DNA of 64,000 bases from Dallia pectoralis. Its lineage: Eukaryota; Chordata; Actinopteri; Esociformes; Umbridae. Where the stretch lies: positions 8,159,042 to 8,223,041 of the forward strand of contig CM055741.1 of NCBI GenBank assembly GCA_029465975.1, read 5' to 3'. Shown piece after piece: positions 10,793-22,834 of this stretch (positions are counted from its first letter, which is position 1; every line of letters starts with the position of its first letter). Below the pieces are notes generated by a model. That model saw only the letters and a list, made by a program, of their open reading frames with translations, searched no databases and was not told where the DNA came from. A program made the translations under genes and the position numbers.

Positions 10793-11727
10793 ACAATGGG
10801 CCATATACTTCAATATTTTCCTAAGTTATTTCTTAAATTTTTTCCTAAGAAAGGTCCTAAGAAAAGTCTTACTCAAATTCACGAACGTCTTCTTAAATTG
10901 CATAATTGTTCGCACCTACGTTCCTATAATGATGAATACCACGTCTTCGTAAATTGAAAGCGTGTGTCAGTTGTTCCTAATTAGCATAGGTAAACGCCCC
11001 GTGGAGAATGCAAAAATGCCGAAAACGAAACGAAATGCCGAAACGAAAATGTAAAGACAGTAGAGGATCGGACACCAAAAGAATAAAAAACTAGTTCAGA
11101 AGTGGAAATACTTTTGCAAGAAGTGAACAGGCAAAAACATGTAATATTTAGCAGCGTCAGTAGTGGTTGCAAAATCAAATACAAAAAGGATGCATGGGAT
11201 TTAATCACTCGTTCTGTGAACGCTGTGTCAGGGGAAGGGCGCACACCTGGTGACATAATAAAGAAATGGTTTGACATGAAGTTTGAGGCAAAAAAATGTA
11301 TTGCCAAACACAAACGAGAGATGCTGACCACAGCAGGGGGAAAGGCTTGCACTGCCCTTACTGAGCTGGACCAGCGCATCTGGGACATAATCGGAATGAC
11401 CGCAATCTCGGGTGTGCCATCCACAGAAAAGTGTTAAATATATGCAAATATTTGAAATAATTGAATATTATTCATAATGTTATTCTTCACAATATTTAAA
11501 GCACTGTACAATTGATAAAAAATGCAGAGACTAATGATTTGTCAAAAAATGTCAGTGCACAAATCTGCGTAAGAGTGCTTTTCACTGCGCGTAGATTCTG
11601 TTCTTTCCTAAGAACAAATTCCAGATAAGTAAACATTGGCGAATGTCAGAATCTTCGTGGAAACTGCGTAGGTGTGTTTTAAGAATGAATTTCTTCTTAA
11701 GAACGGTTGAAGAATATGGCCCATTGT
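10793..11727 (+). mobile_element. PIF/Harbinger-type DNA transposon remnant
   Basis: Terminal inverted repeats match at 20 of 21 positions: left 10793-10813 begins acaatgggccatatact, right 11707-11727 ends gaatatggcccattgt. Between them is a Myb/SANT-like reading frame of the type carried by Harbinger elements, but no DDE transposase. A clean 3-bp target duplication was not evident, so the exact ends may be off by a few bases. Confidence 0.75.
11087..11437 (+). pseudogene. Harbinger Myb/SANT-like protein, broken N-terminus
   Basis: The frame 11087-11437 reads EVEILLQEVNRQKHVIFSSV, then KKDAWDLITRSVNAVSGEGR, then IIKKWFDMKFEAKKCIAKH and LTELDQRIWDIIGMTAISGV. This is the trihelix/Myb-SANT-like fold of the second Harbinger protein, which helps the transposase bind DNA (also seen in the host-domesticated NAIF1-like proteins). 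There is no in-frame ATG: a stop lies at 11084-11086. The upstream words in another frame (KRI before KLVQK) suggest a frameshift in the N-terminal helix, so it is probably inactive. Confidence 0.72.
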
Positions 11728-14068
11728 CTGTATACGTTTCTTTTCAAATGTGTGTAACTCAGCAAATCTCCAGTGACACGTACTTTATTAATACCCACCA
11801 TTTTCTGAACAAATTCTTTGAAATAAAATTAAGCGGAGCCACAAAACAATGGCTGGAACTGAACAGGGGTCTTCGTGCGGTTTGGTCGAGTTGGACCATT
11901 TCTACAAATTCGGAGTCACGTTTTCTCATCAAACTTATGCACAGGCCCCTTATCAAACTGATAATATTCTTACAACCCTTTATTAGACTAGAAGATTCCA
12001 ACCGACAAAAACTAATTTCAGGGAGGTAGTTTCACCGGCTAGTGTCTCACGTCTGTCACTCTCCCTCTCGGTTGCTACCATAACAAATGACAATTGAACT
12101 ATCGTTCAATGAAAAACATACGATATCTAGGATATTGGATATAATTTGTGGGCATCAGGGAGCCGCTGTTAAAATGCGGGAGACTCCCGGAACTTCCGGG
12201 AGAGTTGGGGTGTCTGAACAAGGTTCACGTACGTATATGGTGTTTCAAATATCGTTGCATATGAACGTGGAAGCTGAAACCTCAGTCAGATCTCAACATA
12301 CACACTTCCTTCCTCCAATCAGTATCAGATGGACAAACTGTGATAAGAGTGCTGACACACACAGGAAATCCAATTAATCTGGTTTCCAGCCAATAAGAGA
12401 AGTCGCCTGACAGTGCCCAGATGGACAGAACCACCCTGGCACTATGAGGAGTGACTACTTCCTGTTTCAATTTCAAATTGTTTCTTGAGACAATATGACT
12501 ATGACTTTGAGAGTCAAAGTGTAGGGGTGCCAACGCTTTTGTTCACAACTGTAGGCTCACACGCAGCAGTGGTCATGGGACCACTCAACACATTTTATAC
12601 ACTACTAATAAATTTAATTATAATTATATTATTCCAAAAGACAGCACTTGCAATGTGTCCAACGTGTCTTCTACAAAAGCTCTTGCACGGTGTGAACAAT
12701 TCAACCGGTCGAGTGATGTGGAGAGGGGGTTTCCGTAATTACCCCACAAAAATATTGTACAGTAAAGTGGTGCTACGCCTTTAGTTCATTTTTCTATGGA
12801 CAACCCTGAATAGCGTTTACTGCACTTGATATTTCCACAGCGGGCATTCAACAGCGACCTTCGGTTACACTGGTCTCAGTAGCTCGTGAACTTAATTTGT
12901 CGCGGGCTAAAGATGAATCAACAACGGCCGCTCGTTTTGTTCTGTTCATTTATGAGTTATGGTGGATCTATAGAGTGCCATTAGAGTGCCCTTCAGATAC
13001 ATTGCCAACCAGGTTAACAATGAGCATAGAAGGTTAAGGAAAGGTTAAACACCTGCATTTAATATGTTGTGCGTGCCCCGGCCCACATAACATCGCTTAG
13101 TCTTATCAGGGGATGTGAGATCATTCGTTCATGCAAAATCAGAGTCCATGGTCTTCGCGGAACTAGAGAAATGCTTTCGGTCAACGTTCCCTCGGGAGGA
13201 TCACACAATTACAAAGTGTTAGCCTCATGGCAGAGACGGAAAGATTTTGTTCTAAAGATTTCCTGGTACATGACAGCCCATAATGATGTGCGTCCTAGCC
13301 TGGTTCCCAGGGGCCTTTGGGAGCACCACAGACCCGAAGTGTCACATATCTAGCACTATTTCCCGAATGGTGACGATGGGCATTTCAATGTGTAAAGGTT
13401 TTTTATATTTTATACTAGTAGATTTTCACTAGATTTGGCAACAAAGAACTTTAAGGGGTGGATTTTTTCACATGACGCATGTCAATAAAAAATATGTTTT
13501 GTGTTTCTTCAACCATTTTACCTGTATTAAAGATTTGATTTCACACGTAGTTTTAAAAAAGGATCTAGCTCACAATTACAATTCGATTTTTTAACTGTTT
13601 ACAAACAGTGCCGATGAAAATGCATTGAATATATGGTATAATATTGGTATATATGGTATATATTACATGATATAATAATGTTGTTATTGTCAGGGAAAAA
13701 CCAATACCCTGAGGGGCTGGTTCCAGACAGCAGAGCCTCCCGCAAAGCATTTTAGTTATGAAAGTAGACCTACAAGAAATGTGTTGCAAAACAAGAGCAC
13801 ATTTCCGCAACCAACCAATCACCCGTTGTACAGAAATGCGGGTCGGAAGATTCTGGAATGAACTGGACTATTTTTTGAACAACTACGAATCTAGCACGCA
13901 CGGAAATATTGCATGACTAACTGAGACAACATCTATTATGGTGGAAACACATGAGCCTCTCCTCCACCAGGCAACAGGTGGAGCACACACACACACGGAA
14001 GGCAGCGTAACACAACTGCGCAAGAATAGCACGCACGCACACAGATGACCGGTGAACATGTCACTTAC
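11728..14068. other. kcnq5 intron 1 proximal part
   Basis: The only structure noted is a short palindromic block at 12168-12210 (gggagactcccgg and cccggaacttccggg), probably a piece of an old transposable element. No exon was seen. Confidence 0.5.
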
Positions 14069-14412
14069 ACAAACGCATGGTAGATGAACGCCCACGCGCG
14101 CGGCCTCTCCAGCACGTTGTACAGCACGTTCTGCAGCCTCCGGTACCGGACGTTTCTCCGGCCGCTCTGGGCGCTATATATGAGCGGCTTCCCCAATAGG
14201 CTCAGCCGGGCCCCCTGCTTGCCCCTCAGTCTCTCCGAGCCGCCGGTGCTTGTCGCGCCGGCCGCAAGCAACCCGTCCCCGGCACCGGCGCTGTTAGTCA
14301 TCCTTCGCCCGGACTCGACATCCTTTGAGCCGTAGCCGTCGGCGCGGTGGCCCGGCGAGGTTTTCATCCAGAGCCCGGCGCCGCCTTCGTCTCCGCTGTG
14401 GTTGCGTGGCAT
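14069..14412 (-). CDS. kcnq5: kcnq5 coding exon 1 (Kv7.5 N-terminus)
   Basis: Kv7.5 is a voltage-gated potassium channel subunit of the neuronal M-current. The exon encodes the cytoplasmic N-terminus: [15 protein letters not shown], then [56 protein letters not shown] and [11 protein letters not shown], the entry into helix S1. These match human KCNQ5 ([53 protein letters not shown]). The long Gly/Ala tracts of the mammalian N-terminus are reduced here. The ATG at 14412 is chosen because it aligns with the mammalian start. The donor is TTTGT|GTAAGT at 14068. No exon 2 was found below this point; the intron is very long in other vertebrates, so the rest of the gene is probably outside the window. 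Confidence 0.95.
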
Positions 14413-14900
14413 GGCATCACCGGGGCGCGCGTATAGAGTGCTGCCTTGCGGAGGTCCTCTGGGGCTGGGGCACGCGTGTGCGTCTCGTAGTTGTAGACCC
14501 AGACCGGGAGCTGTCTGAATGAAGTGCAAAAGAAGTAGTCCAGATATTGCAGAAAACCCCGTGTTGTGTTTTGACCGCCCTCTTTCTCCGTCTCATGAAC
14601 CCGTCACCACTCCACACACACGTGTGTAAGTGTCGGTTTTCCGCAGCTGTGTCGCCCTGCGCGTTAACGCAACGCTGCGCATCCGCAGCAATTCTCTGTT
14701 GGGTGCGTATGTTTCCAACACATATATTCACGACTATTCCAGGCGGTTTAAACCGACAGTAATCAACTTACTTTCGGTCAACAGCGTGTCGCACAAACAC
14801 AGAGGAAGTGAATGTCAGTCACATGCAAGCGCACTTTGTTATGACTCCTGTGAGCAGCAGCCTGTTGCGCTCAATTCAAGTGTCCGCACAGGAGAGGAGG
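14413..14900 (-). promoter_or_regulatory. kcnq5: kcnq5 5' UTR and promoter region (GC-rich)
   Basis: GC- and CpG-rich sequence runs from exon 1 (about 14090) into its upstream flank to about 14700, then falls to AT-rich DNA, as expected of a CpG-type promoter. No clear TATA box was seen, and the start site cannot be placed. An in-frame ATG at 14529 with no stop before the standard start could add 39 residues. Confidence 0.5.
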
Positions 14901-17900
14901 GATGACAGCGAGGGATGAGCAAATGGAACAACGCATTGCATCACTGCAAATGTCAATCGAAACAGTCGGTTTGTTGATATTATCTTGCAATTTGTTTGCT
15001 TATATCACAATAAGTCGCATTCAAACCGAGAAATCATTCCGTAGAAAATGAGGCAAAAACGTGGAAAACTGAAGCCAATTTATGTCCTGATAAAGTTAAC
15101 AATTACAACACGTCTCTGAAAGGTCCACGAAGTAGAATATATCGCAATGGATTTTCCACTAAGCCAGAAGTTGATAGATATATTCCAGTCGATGGAAACC
15201 TAAACCGCAGATGGCTTCCGTATTAAATATATTCACTATGAGCATGGACACACTGCCAGGCGCAAAAAGTCATTCCGGATTTCACCAGGCATTAATAAAG
15301 AGGTACCATCTAGAATCTCTCAAAAACAATTATAACAAACGTCTTAGATTGATGCATTAATAATTCCGTAGAGATCTGCTTTTATTTCTCTGTCAGCAGC
15401 ATAACTGTCCCCCCGACCACGTGACACACAATCCCGAAATAAATACTGAGACGTGTATGTTTTTATACGCGCACGACTGACAACTGTTCTCCTGAAAAAT
15501 ATTACATTAATTGTGCAATTTTAAATTGGCCTACATCTTTTACATGTTACAATTGTTTAAATGGTAAATACGTTAATTATAAGGAAACAAAGTGACCTAT
15601 TTAAACTTATTTTGTTTCTCTACAGAGACATATAAAGTGATGTTTGTATGGCTGTGGCTTATTGTTTTTAAATTCAGCGGACCCACACTTCCTTTTTTCT
15701 TCTCAAGCCATTTGAGATCTACTGTAGGGCCAATGCTATTCAATTATTCCTTGTGTGATTACCTGCTCTTACCAGGGAGAATACGTGTGTCTTTAGACCA
15801 GTCAACCATAAAACCCCTAGACAGCATATTCAAGGGTATGGGTTTGTTAACACTGGATTTTGAGAATGTGTTTCTGTAGATGTTCTACAAAGTATTTACC
15901 GACTGCCAGTAATATTATAACTATCTATTTGCGCCTAATCCAAACCTTAACCTTATTGTTTCCTAAACCCAACCTAAACCATACATCTTAAGCTTATCAA
16001 TAATTTGCTCATAAAAAGACAAAGATCCAACCTTCAACAAAAAATACATAACATTTACAGATGGGAAACTGGGACTGTCGATAACGAGATGTAACCAAGA
16101 GTTGTGCAATATATATGGTTGAAAAAGCCTATTAAGTCAATATTTTCCAAATCACAATGTCTGACGTTTTTGCCCTAACACAAATGGTATCAATCTCAGC
16201 CAAAATGTTACTTAATAATAATCAACACCAATCAATCAACAACTCTGTCAGAACTGTTCAAACAATACGCTCTTTGTCTATCTACTCACTCCGTAGTCCG
16301 ACGATGCCCTGGCAAAACGACACCACCTGCTGGTAAAGAATGGTTAGTAACTAATCTGTCAGTTATCTGGGGTCAGTCTGATGTGACACATTTATTGTAA
16401 GTATTCTCTGATAATGCTTGAAAATGACAAATGAAGCACTATTCATCCCATTTGTAAAGCTCAATTATTGATTTGCAGCTGTACATGGAATGTGATTACA
16501 TATAAAATATATACACAGTTGGAGTTGGAGGAAAAAAAATCTGTGTGACTTCTTTTACAATGTAAAACTGAAGCCATTTGCTTTGTTAGGCTGTCAGTGA
16601 CATTACTTTTTATAACAGATTTTTTGTTTGTTGTTTTTGGTGTCATAATCGAGTTGAAACAACGCATTTTTACCAACCATTTCAGCCATTCCTTGTAAGA
16701 CTTCTCACGGTTAAAGTATGTATTTTGGTGCCAGGAGATTCTGCCAGATGCTGAGCAAGCACTTCACTGGGTTTTCTTCTGTCTCGGAAGGTGCAGACAG
16801 CTTTTGTGGTCTTCTAAGTCAATTACATTTCTTTTAGCATCTTCACAGTATATGAATCGCCTTTTGGACAACAAAAGACATTTATCATTCTAGTAAAGAC
16901 ACGCAGACTACCCAGAAACATAGCTTTAATCAATAGTGCCAGGGGCACTCAACCCATCCCCAGGTGCGGCTATGTACAGTGTATCCGAATCTTGTGGCTA
17001 ACCTACCTTCTCTCATCTTCTGAAGGTGTCTTAAAGCCTTATGCTCCAGCTCCATCAACACACAGTGCAACTTAATGTCTCACAATAAGTCACAACATTA
17101 GAGTCATGCTATGAAACATGAAAAACTGTGATCCGTCGCAGAAGAGTAACAGATCATACCTGTATGAACCTCGATGCAGAAGCTCGGCTAGCTTCCAAAC
17201 TGTTGTCAATCAACGCATAGAACCTAAGAGGTGACAAAAATATGTGAAATGAATGAGCGGCGTTTCCATTCTATCCTGTATAAAGATTGGCATCATTTGA
17301 TCAAATGGATCAGGTCACTTCCTGGGAGCTGGAAGATAAGTATCGCGACTGTGTTACATTAACTCTGGTTCACACACACACACACACACGCACACACACA
17401 TACACACAAGTCATTATCTCCGATCCAGTGACATGGGGCAGCGGCTAGATTGCCTGCAGATGTTGCTTGTGGGGGCCCTCGACTTTCATAATGAGAGGAT
17501 GTAGAACATAAATCTCTGGGGCCCGTGGTGACATGCATCATGTTCGAGGTTGCACGAGAGGCCATTTCGGCACGACTGTAGCATTTATCCAGAGGATTCA
17601 ACACAGTCAAGAACTAAGTAAAGGATATAACAAAGTCACAGCTACCTACAGATCATATTGCTTTATACACACTGAGCTCCCTTTGCATCACCAGACGTGA
17701 GTAGAGCTTGACACAGTTCATTCAGTTAAAAGTACATCATTTGCGTCCTTAGGGACTGCCCAAAAGCAAGGTCAACAACAATAAACATAATTTATCAGGG
17801 TAAATGAGAGTGAATTGGGTATCTTGTCGCGCAAAAACGATAGCTCCCGAACCGAGTTTCAAAGGTGTGGCCTAAAAAACATACACGGGCATTTGGGACA

Positions 17901-18065
17901 TTGCCCTGCAGGGCGATTCGTTTTAATTTCCTCGGGATGTGTTTCAACCAATGAAAGGTCACTTAGGTCATTGTTTGGATACGGGGCAATTTGCGGTTGA
18001 AGCTTTTGGCTGGGGTTACGACAGATTCCTTCTGTTTTCTGACCTTTATGGGTGTGGTTTAATGC
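14901..18065. other. Intergenic DNA upstream of kcnq5
   Basis: AT-rich, mostly unique sequence with a CA run at 17371-17408. No gene or mobile element was recognised. Regulatory elements of kcnq5 may lie here but cannot be seen by eye. Confidence 0.5.
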
Positions 18066-19018
18066 ACTGATTTATTATGTTCTGAGCTCCACTGACGTTC
18101 TCACTACATAGTCATCTACAATGTCATGTCCTGAGCTCCACTGACGTTCTCACTACATAGTCATCTACAATGTCATGTCCTGAGCTCCACTGACGTTCTC
18201 ACTACATAGTCATCTACAATGTCATGTCCTGAGCTCCACTGACGTTCTCACTACATAGTCATCTACAATGTCATGTCCTGAGCTCCACTGACGTTCTCAC
18301 TACATAGTCATCTCCAATGTCATGTCCTGAGCTCCACTGATGTTCTCACTACATAGTCATCTCCAACGTCATGTCCTGAGCTCCACTGACGTTCTCACTA
18401 CATAGTCATCTCCAATGTCATGTCCTGAGCTCCACTGATGTTCTCACTACATAGTCATCTCCAATGTCATGTCCTGAGCTCCACTGATGTTCTCACTACA
18501 TAGTCATCTCCAATGTCATGTCCTGAGCTCCACTGATGTTCTCACTACATAGTCATGTCCTGAGCTCCACTGACGTTCTCACTACATAGTCATCTCCAAT
18601 GTCATGTTCTGAGCTCCACTGATGTTATAGGGCGTCAAGGTGGCCTAGTGGTTAGGGACTAGGGCTTGGGTCTGGAAGGTCCCCCCACCACCCAGGTGAA
18701 AACCGCGTCGTTCTGTCCTTGAGCAAGACAGTTAACCCTAAAATGCTCCCCGGGCGCCGTGACGTGGAAGTCAAATCAGGTAACTGATTAGGGCTGCCCC
18801 CTGCACCTCAGGGTTGGGTAAAATGCAGAGAACACATTTCAGTTGAAGGCATTCAGTTGTACAACTGACAATATTGGTCTATTCTATTCTATGTTCTCAC
18901 TACATAGTCATCTCCAATGTCATGTCCTGAGCTCCACTGACGTTCTCACTACATAGTCATCTACAATGTCATGCCCTGAGCTCCACTGATGTTCTCACTG
19001 CATAGTCATCTCCAATAT
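18066..19018 (+). repeat. 49-bp minisatellite, interrupted by a SINE
   Basis: The unit gagctccactgacgttctca...tcatgtcct (49 bp) is present about 11 times before position 18628. It resumes for about two to three copies after the SINE, at 18890-19018. It lies in the rims1-kcnq5 intergenic DNA. Confidence 0.92.
18629..18892 (+). mobile_element. tRNA-derived SINE inside a minisatellite
   Basis: The head GTCAAGGTGGCCTAGTGG has a pol III A-box-like TGGCCTAGTGG. The body includes CTTGAGCAAGACAGTTAACC, and the 3' part TTCAGTTGTACAACTGAC ends in a (TTCTA)-type tail. The copy interrupts the 49-bp repeat at ccactgATGTT / ATGTTctcac, so ATGTT is the likely target duplication. The tail recalls a repeat common in salmonids and pike. 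Confidence 0.8.
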
Positions 19019-19869
19019 CATGTTTGAGTGACAGCTCATGGGTCATATTCACAGTGTCCCTGTAATCCACAACCCCCATCCCACCTCCCCCTCTCTCTCC
19101 CTCCCCCCCTCCCCCTTTCTCTCTGACTGTCCCTGGGAGTTGTGTTTTGCCAAGATGCCTATCAGAAGAGAATGACAGGGGTTGAATTTGTGGGACTCTG
19201 GAAAATATTAGTTTTCCCACAAGCAAGTAATAAGATAGCATAGCAAAAGATGCCACTTATATTTTAGGGCATTTTCACTTTCATGTATTACAGTAAATCT
19301 GGTAAAGAGCATACTCTATCACATGGAAATACATTTTAAAATATGATCTTTAGTAGAAAAAAATATATAATGGGGTACCGGGTTTGAATACTGTTTCAAA
19401 TCGTTTAAGTGTTTGGTTTTGCTTTGCTTGTTTCGAGTGTCCGATTGCAATTTTGAGACTATTTCAGTGGTTTACATCCATTAGACAGCAATGGTATGTG
19501 TGAGAAGTGTTGACATTGGAACAAGGACGACAATTATAAGTGAAATATCTTCCACACATTCTTTTTATTTGTAAATGATAAAAATGAACTCTTTTTATAT
19601 ATAAAACATACACATCATCTGAGCCACATTTGTTATACAAACAAGAAGTTTTGCAGTGAATACTTTCTTTTTTTCCTAATAATTTTCTTGTACAGTTGTT
19701 GTTTCTGTGGAACACATAAATTGTAAACAATCGGCATTTGTTCCGCTCCCAATAATACTGGCAAAGAAAAAAAATTATCAATTAGTCTCACTGAAACTAT
19801 GGAACATAAAAAACTAATTATTTCTATAAATGTCGGGGGCTGTAGAATGTAGGGTTCAAAGCAAGCGTA

Positions 19870-20308
19870 GAGAAGTGTTGCATTTTGTGTTGTATGACAG
19901 CGTTCGTGTGGTGCATTTTGTGTTGTATGACAGCGTTCGTGTGGTGCATTTTGTGTTGTATGACAGCGTTTGCCTGGTACATTTTGTGTTGTATGACAGC
20001 GTTCGTGTGGTACATTTTGTGTTGTCTGACAGCGTTTGTCTGGTGCATTTTGTGTTGTATGACAGCGTTTGTGTGGTACATTTTGTGTTGTATGACAGCG
20101 TTTGTGTGGTACATTTTGTGTTGTCTGACAGCGTTTGTCTGGTGCATTTTGTGTTGTATGACAGCGTTTGTGTGGTACATTTTGTGTTGTATGACAGCGT
20201 TTGTGTGGTACATTTTGTGTTGTACGACAGTGTTTGTCTGGTGCATTTTGTGTTGTATGACAGCGTTTGTGTGGTACATTTTGTGTTGTACGACAGTGTT
20301 TGTGAAGT
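19870..20308 (+). repeat. 33-bp minisatellite
   Basis: About 13 copies of cattttgtgttgtatgacag plus cgtttgtgtggta. The 33-bp period is a multiple of three, so several frames stay open on both strands; these are not genes. Confidence 0.9.
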
Positions 20309-22299
20309 ATAGCCGGATAGTCTAGTACACTCAGTTAGGACTAACCCGAAGCCCTCTAGTACAGTAGGGTCCTTGCACAGTCCTAAGACACCTCCTACCA
20401 GTGGTCCCTAGAGACTTGATGATGTCCCTTTAATTAGACTTGGCCTCGCTTGCAAATATCAGTCAACCGATTGATTGGTTGTTGAGTATTTACCAAAAAT
20501 ACATAATTACTTTCTTTCCATTATACCATAAATAATGTATGCACTATATGTGTCCTTATATGTAATCACATCATTATGTTCAACATAACTATACTTTGTA
20601 TATAGGTTGATCTGATTTATACATATTTAACCATATAGTTAGCCCCATAGAGGTTAACAGGGATGTGAACAGTATATATACATACATATATATGTATATA
20701 TACATATGAAAGAAGGGGGTTCGAGGACTGCTTAGTATCATAGTACAGCACACGATCGGCAGGTTAAAAAAGACCACATTATCTCTGTAATCAATTGGTT
20801 TTGACTGCAGCGGATCATTTCAAATGTCTTGGCGTGATGTAAATGGCTTCTGTTTCTTGGTTTATCTCTTCATATTTAGGTACGAGCAAACTGTACAAGT
20901 GCATGCAACATACAAGCGGGTCTACAGCATGTGAGACGAAAACACATCGAGTTCAGTTAAATCTTTTTTTCCCCAGTATCGATTTCGTTTTACAAAACGT
21001 GCATGCAGCTTGGAGCGGATCCGAGTCATGCTGGCCACGCCCCCTAGTGTGTGGGAGGAGTCGGCGGGCCCGACAGAGGATGGGCATTGGTGTTCGTGTC
21101 CTGACAGATCGATCAGATTGGTTACTTTTCACATTCACTGAGATGCACAAGGAAATCGTGAGCGACTATTTTGTTTTCCTAAAATCGAGAAAACTCAGAA
21201 AAAAATGAACTAACGAATCAAATTTGCAATCAATATTTTTTTCATTTTTTTGTTAAATTATTCTTTCCAAAAAGATACACTTTTTGCAGTAAAAAAAATC
21301 TATCTCATTGTGCTCGCATTGTTAAAAGTCAAAATAATGAAACGTACATTTTCGATGAAAACCCTAAACTTGTGTTAAGGGTGAGAAGGTATTTCCAAAA
21401 ACTGCAAAATGAAAGATACTGTCGTATCTTTTTAATGTGAGGGTGGAAATATCTATTTTTTATTACAGGGACTTGTTCGCACCCTGGTGAAACTTCAAAG
21501 TGACATTAATAATTCTATCAATTGCTCAACCTCCTTGGAGATCTAATGTACATCTATACAAAGAATACTGGTTTGGACTTTTTGCCTTTGATTGAATGAA
21601 TAAAACGACATAGTATATGTCCATTCTAATCTCATAGTCAAGGGTAAAAATCTTAATTCAAGCTGTCTCCGAACAGTCCCCTGCATCTCATTGCAGACAC
21701 ATTTTATATTCTCATATTTCTTATATTTTGTCTCCATGCACACATACAGTATCAGACAACGTATCGTAAACCTCATACTCATCATAAAAACATTATTGTG
21801 CCATAAGTAACAAATATTTTTTTCTTTCCTTAAAGCAACAAAAGATGAAAACAAGATTGTGGCTTAGACCAGCCATGGTAAACATATTAAAAACAAAAAA
21901 ATGTTCTCTTTTTAACGGATAAGGACTAGAATTGTGAATCTACAAAGTCTAGGCACCAAAAGGGAGGTCCCCGCTTGCCCCGATCTTCCCCCATCCAGAA
22001 GCACTCTAACCTAGGGTCCAAAGTGCTGGCAGTCTGCTTGGGGGCCGGACAGAGGTCAAAGCGCAGTGGACATTAGGGATCCTCCAGAGTGGCTGGGAGG
22101 ATGACACCTCTGTCTTGGGTCCATACATTCTGACGCGAACATACTGTACATTTACGTTGTTCGATGGTTTGGCGAAAAAACCACCACCCTGCTTCTTCTA
22201 TTATAATAGATAATTCAGTTTCTACAAAGTGTCTGATATAAATCCAGTGTCTCCTCTACACTCAACCACAGAGCGGCCGTACCTAGCTGTAGGACATTG
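20309..22299. other. Intergenic DNA or distal rims1 3' UTR
   Basis: AT-rich with a TATA/CATA palindromic run at 20680-20707. It could hold distal 3' UTR of rims1; no coding signal was recognised. Confidence 0.45.
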
Positions 22300-22615
22300 T
22301 TTATTACAGACGGCTCTAGCTCTTAGACCACAACCGAGAACAAACAATGCTATTTTTTTGTTTCTGTACTAAAATGGAACATTGAAACGTAGAGCTCTCT
22401 AATGCAAACAAGAAAATAAATGTTGACAAGAGTGATTGTCAGATCTCAACAAAGCTTTTTTCATCATCGTGATTCTGTTTCTTGATTGTTGTTCTTCTAG
22501 AATGATGTTTGTCCGTAAATCTCTACTATAACGTTTGGTCGTTTCACAAAAGCAATAAGAAAGCTATTGTCCCATTGGTCCACTAAGATTGGTAGCTCTA
22601 GTACCCATTGGTCCA
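22300..22615 (-). other. rims1: rims1 3' UTR, proximal part (putative)
   Basis: AT-rich sequence follows the rims1 stop codon. The first minus-strand AATAAA seen is at 22305-22300, with a G/T-rich stretch beyond it (22285-22265). A distal poly(A) site cannot be excluded: further AATAAA-like words occur near 21460. RIM transcripts often have long 3' UTRs, so this end is only a candidate. Confidence 0.35.
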
Positions 22616-22834
22616 CTAGGATCGAGTGCCCGGTGGGCCAGAGGAGCTGTCCAATGACGACTGGGAAGCACGTCGAGTCAGGGAGGCTAGTGTGGGGTCC
22701 ACCAAGGAGGAGGGCGGGAACAACTTGTACCAGCCAATCACTGTGCTTGATAAGTCTAGCTCCTCCAATAGGATTTGTGCTACTCCCATGAAGCTTTTAT
22801 GGTCCATTCGTCCATAGTCTCCCCAGACTATCAC
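22616..22834 (-). CDS. rims1: rims1 last coding exon: C2B end and stop
   Basis: The exon encodes [72 protein letters not shown], then TAG at 22618-22616. The C-terminus is the standard RIM ending. EELDLSS and IGWYKL point to RIM1; RIM2 has DELELSN and IGWFKL. Acceptor tttttag. Confidence 0.97.
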   Translation of the reverse strand: MIVWGDYGRMDHKSFMGVAQILLEELDLSSTVIGWYKLFPPSSLVDPTLASLTRRASQSSLDSSSGPPGTRS

